A stretch of DNA of 64,000 nt from Psychrobacillus insolitus (GTDB lineage Bacteria > Bacillota > Bacilli > Bacillales_A > Planococcaceae). Position numbers and translations under genes: made by a program. Below, one piece after another: positions 63,916 through 64,000 of this stretch (positions within the stretch are counted from its first letter, which is position 1; each line of letters begins with the position of its first letter). The stretch spans positions 1,397,714 to 1,461,713 of the forward strand of contig NZ_QKZI01000001.1 in NCBI RefSeq assembly GCF_003254155.1. Direction: 5' to 3'. Under the pieces are notes generated by a model. The model saw only the letters and a program-made list of their open reading frames with translations, was not told the origin of the DNA and did no database searches.

Positions 63916-64000
63916 TTATTGTAAAAGAGAATCATAAAGTTCTTGCTTAATTTTGTCGGAAACTACACCACTACCTCCAAAAATAGCAAAATCCTCAAAG
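63916..64000 (-). CDS. C-terminal end of a CWB2-repeat wall protein (partial)
   Basis: The minus strand is open from the window edge to a TAA at 63918-63916 and reads FEDFAIFGGSGVVSDKIKQELYDSLLQ. This matches the end of a cell-wall-binding type 2 repeat (compare SISILGSVGAVGESVQQELENIL in the M30 protein). The rest of the gene is outside the window. Confidence 0.75.
   Translation of the reverse strand, partial: FEDFAIFGGSGVVSDKIKQELYDSLLQ

Overview
The window looks like chromosome of a low-GC, endospore-lineage Firmicute. The best guess is Bacillales, family Planococcaceae/Caryophanaceae (Psychrobacillus- or Sporosarcina-like). The reasons are very strong AGGAGG-type ribosome binding sites, several TTG/GTG starts, a bacilliredoxin-type YtxJ, YuiD, YpeP-, YugG- and YugH-like genes, a CcpA cre box, SLH and CWB2 cell-wall modules, and AT-rich intergenic DNA. 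There is no rRNA, tRNA, CRISPR array, prophage or intact insertion sequence. Both edges cut a gene.

Layout. 0-3.5 kb: a fatty-acid operon (acyl-CoA dehydrogenase, TetR regulator, acyl-CoA ligase) behind a promoter with a palindromic operator candidate. 3.8-10.7 kb: housekeeping and small genes (HEAT protein, ytxJ, yuiD, a Dph6-like ligase, an M23 peptidase, a frameshifted zinc-ribbon membrane protein, a C26 amidotransferase). 11-19.4 kb: two very large secreted nucleic-acid scavenging proteins, one carrying two separate nuclease domains and one a 5'-nucleotidase plus beta-propeller-like protein. 20-22.3 kb: membrane proteins. 23-33.2 kb: a complete phenol/catechol meta-cleavage operon. Its order is two-component monooxygenase, catechol 2,3-dioxygenase, acylating acetaldehyde dehydrogenase, hydroxyoxovalerate aldolase, dienoate hydratase, oxalocrotonate decarboxylase, tautomerase, semialdehyde dehydrogenase, and finally a XylR_N/V4R-PucR regulator. 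A cre box sits over the promoter. Together these genes would take phenol to catechol and on to pyruvate and acetyl-CoA.

33.6-38.1 kb: SEC-C/TPR protein, RNase H-like protein and hypotheticals. 38.4-42.2 kb: an accessory group (an uncharacterised protein with faint uracil-DNA-glycosylase-like motifs, an ADP-ribosylglycohydrolase, a mini zinc-ribbon protein and a broken TPR gene). 42.4-48.9 kb: Lrp regulator and aminotransferase, a NERD protein, a 1-kb minisatellite, and an AraC regulator fused to a GH39-like domain. 49.7-52.3 kb: MFS exporter and M20 amidohydrolase. 53-64 kb: cell-surface genes (M14 peptidase with SH3 repeats, MBOAT acyltransferase with SGNH-like partner, M30 peptidase with CWB2 repeats, LysM-3D protein, YdcF, the tail of another CWB2 protein).

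The most unusual content is in the non-coding DNA. (1) At least five hairpins share a conserved inner core, but their outer stems differ in sequence and still pair (36.1-36.3 and 49.0-49.3 kb). (2) Five arrays of GTGGAACT are spaced about 20-21 bp apart, and all lie on the same strand over 51 kb. (3) TGCCAGTCAC palindromes are reused as gene-end hairpins. (4) A GC-rich 133-bp palindromic element lies at 22.7 kb. All calls come from reading the sequence; no database search was run.
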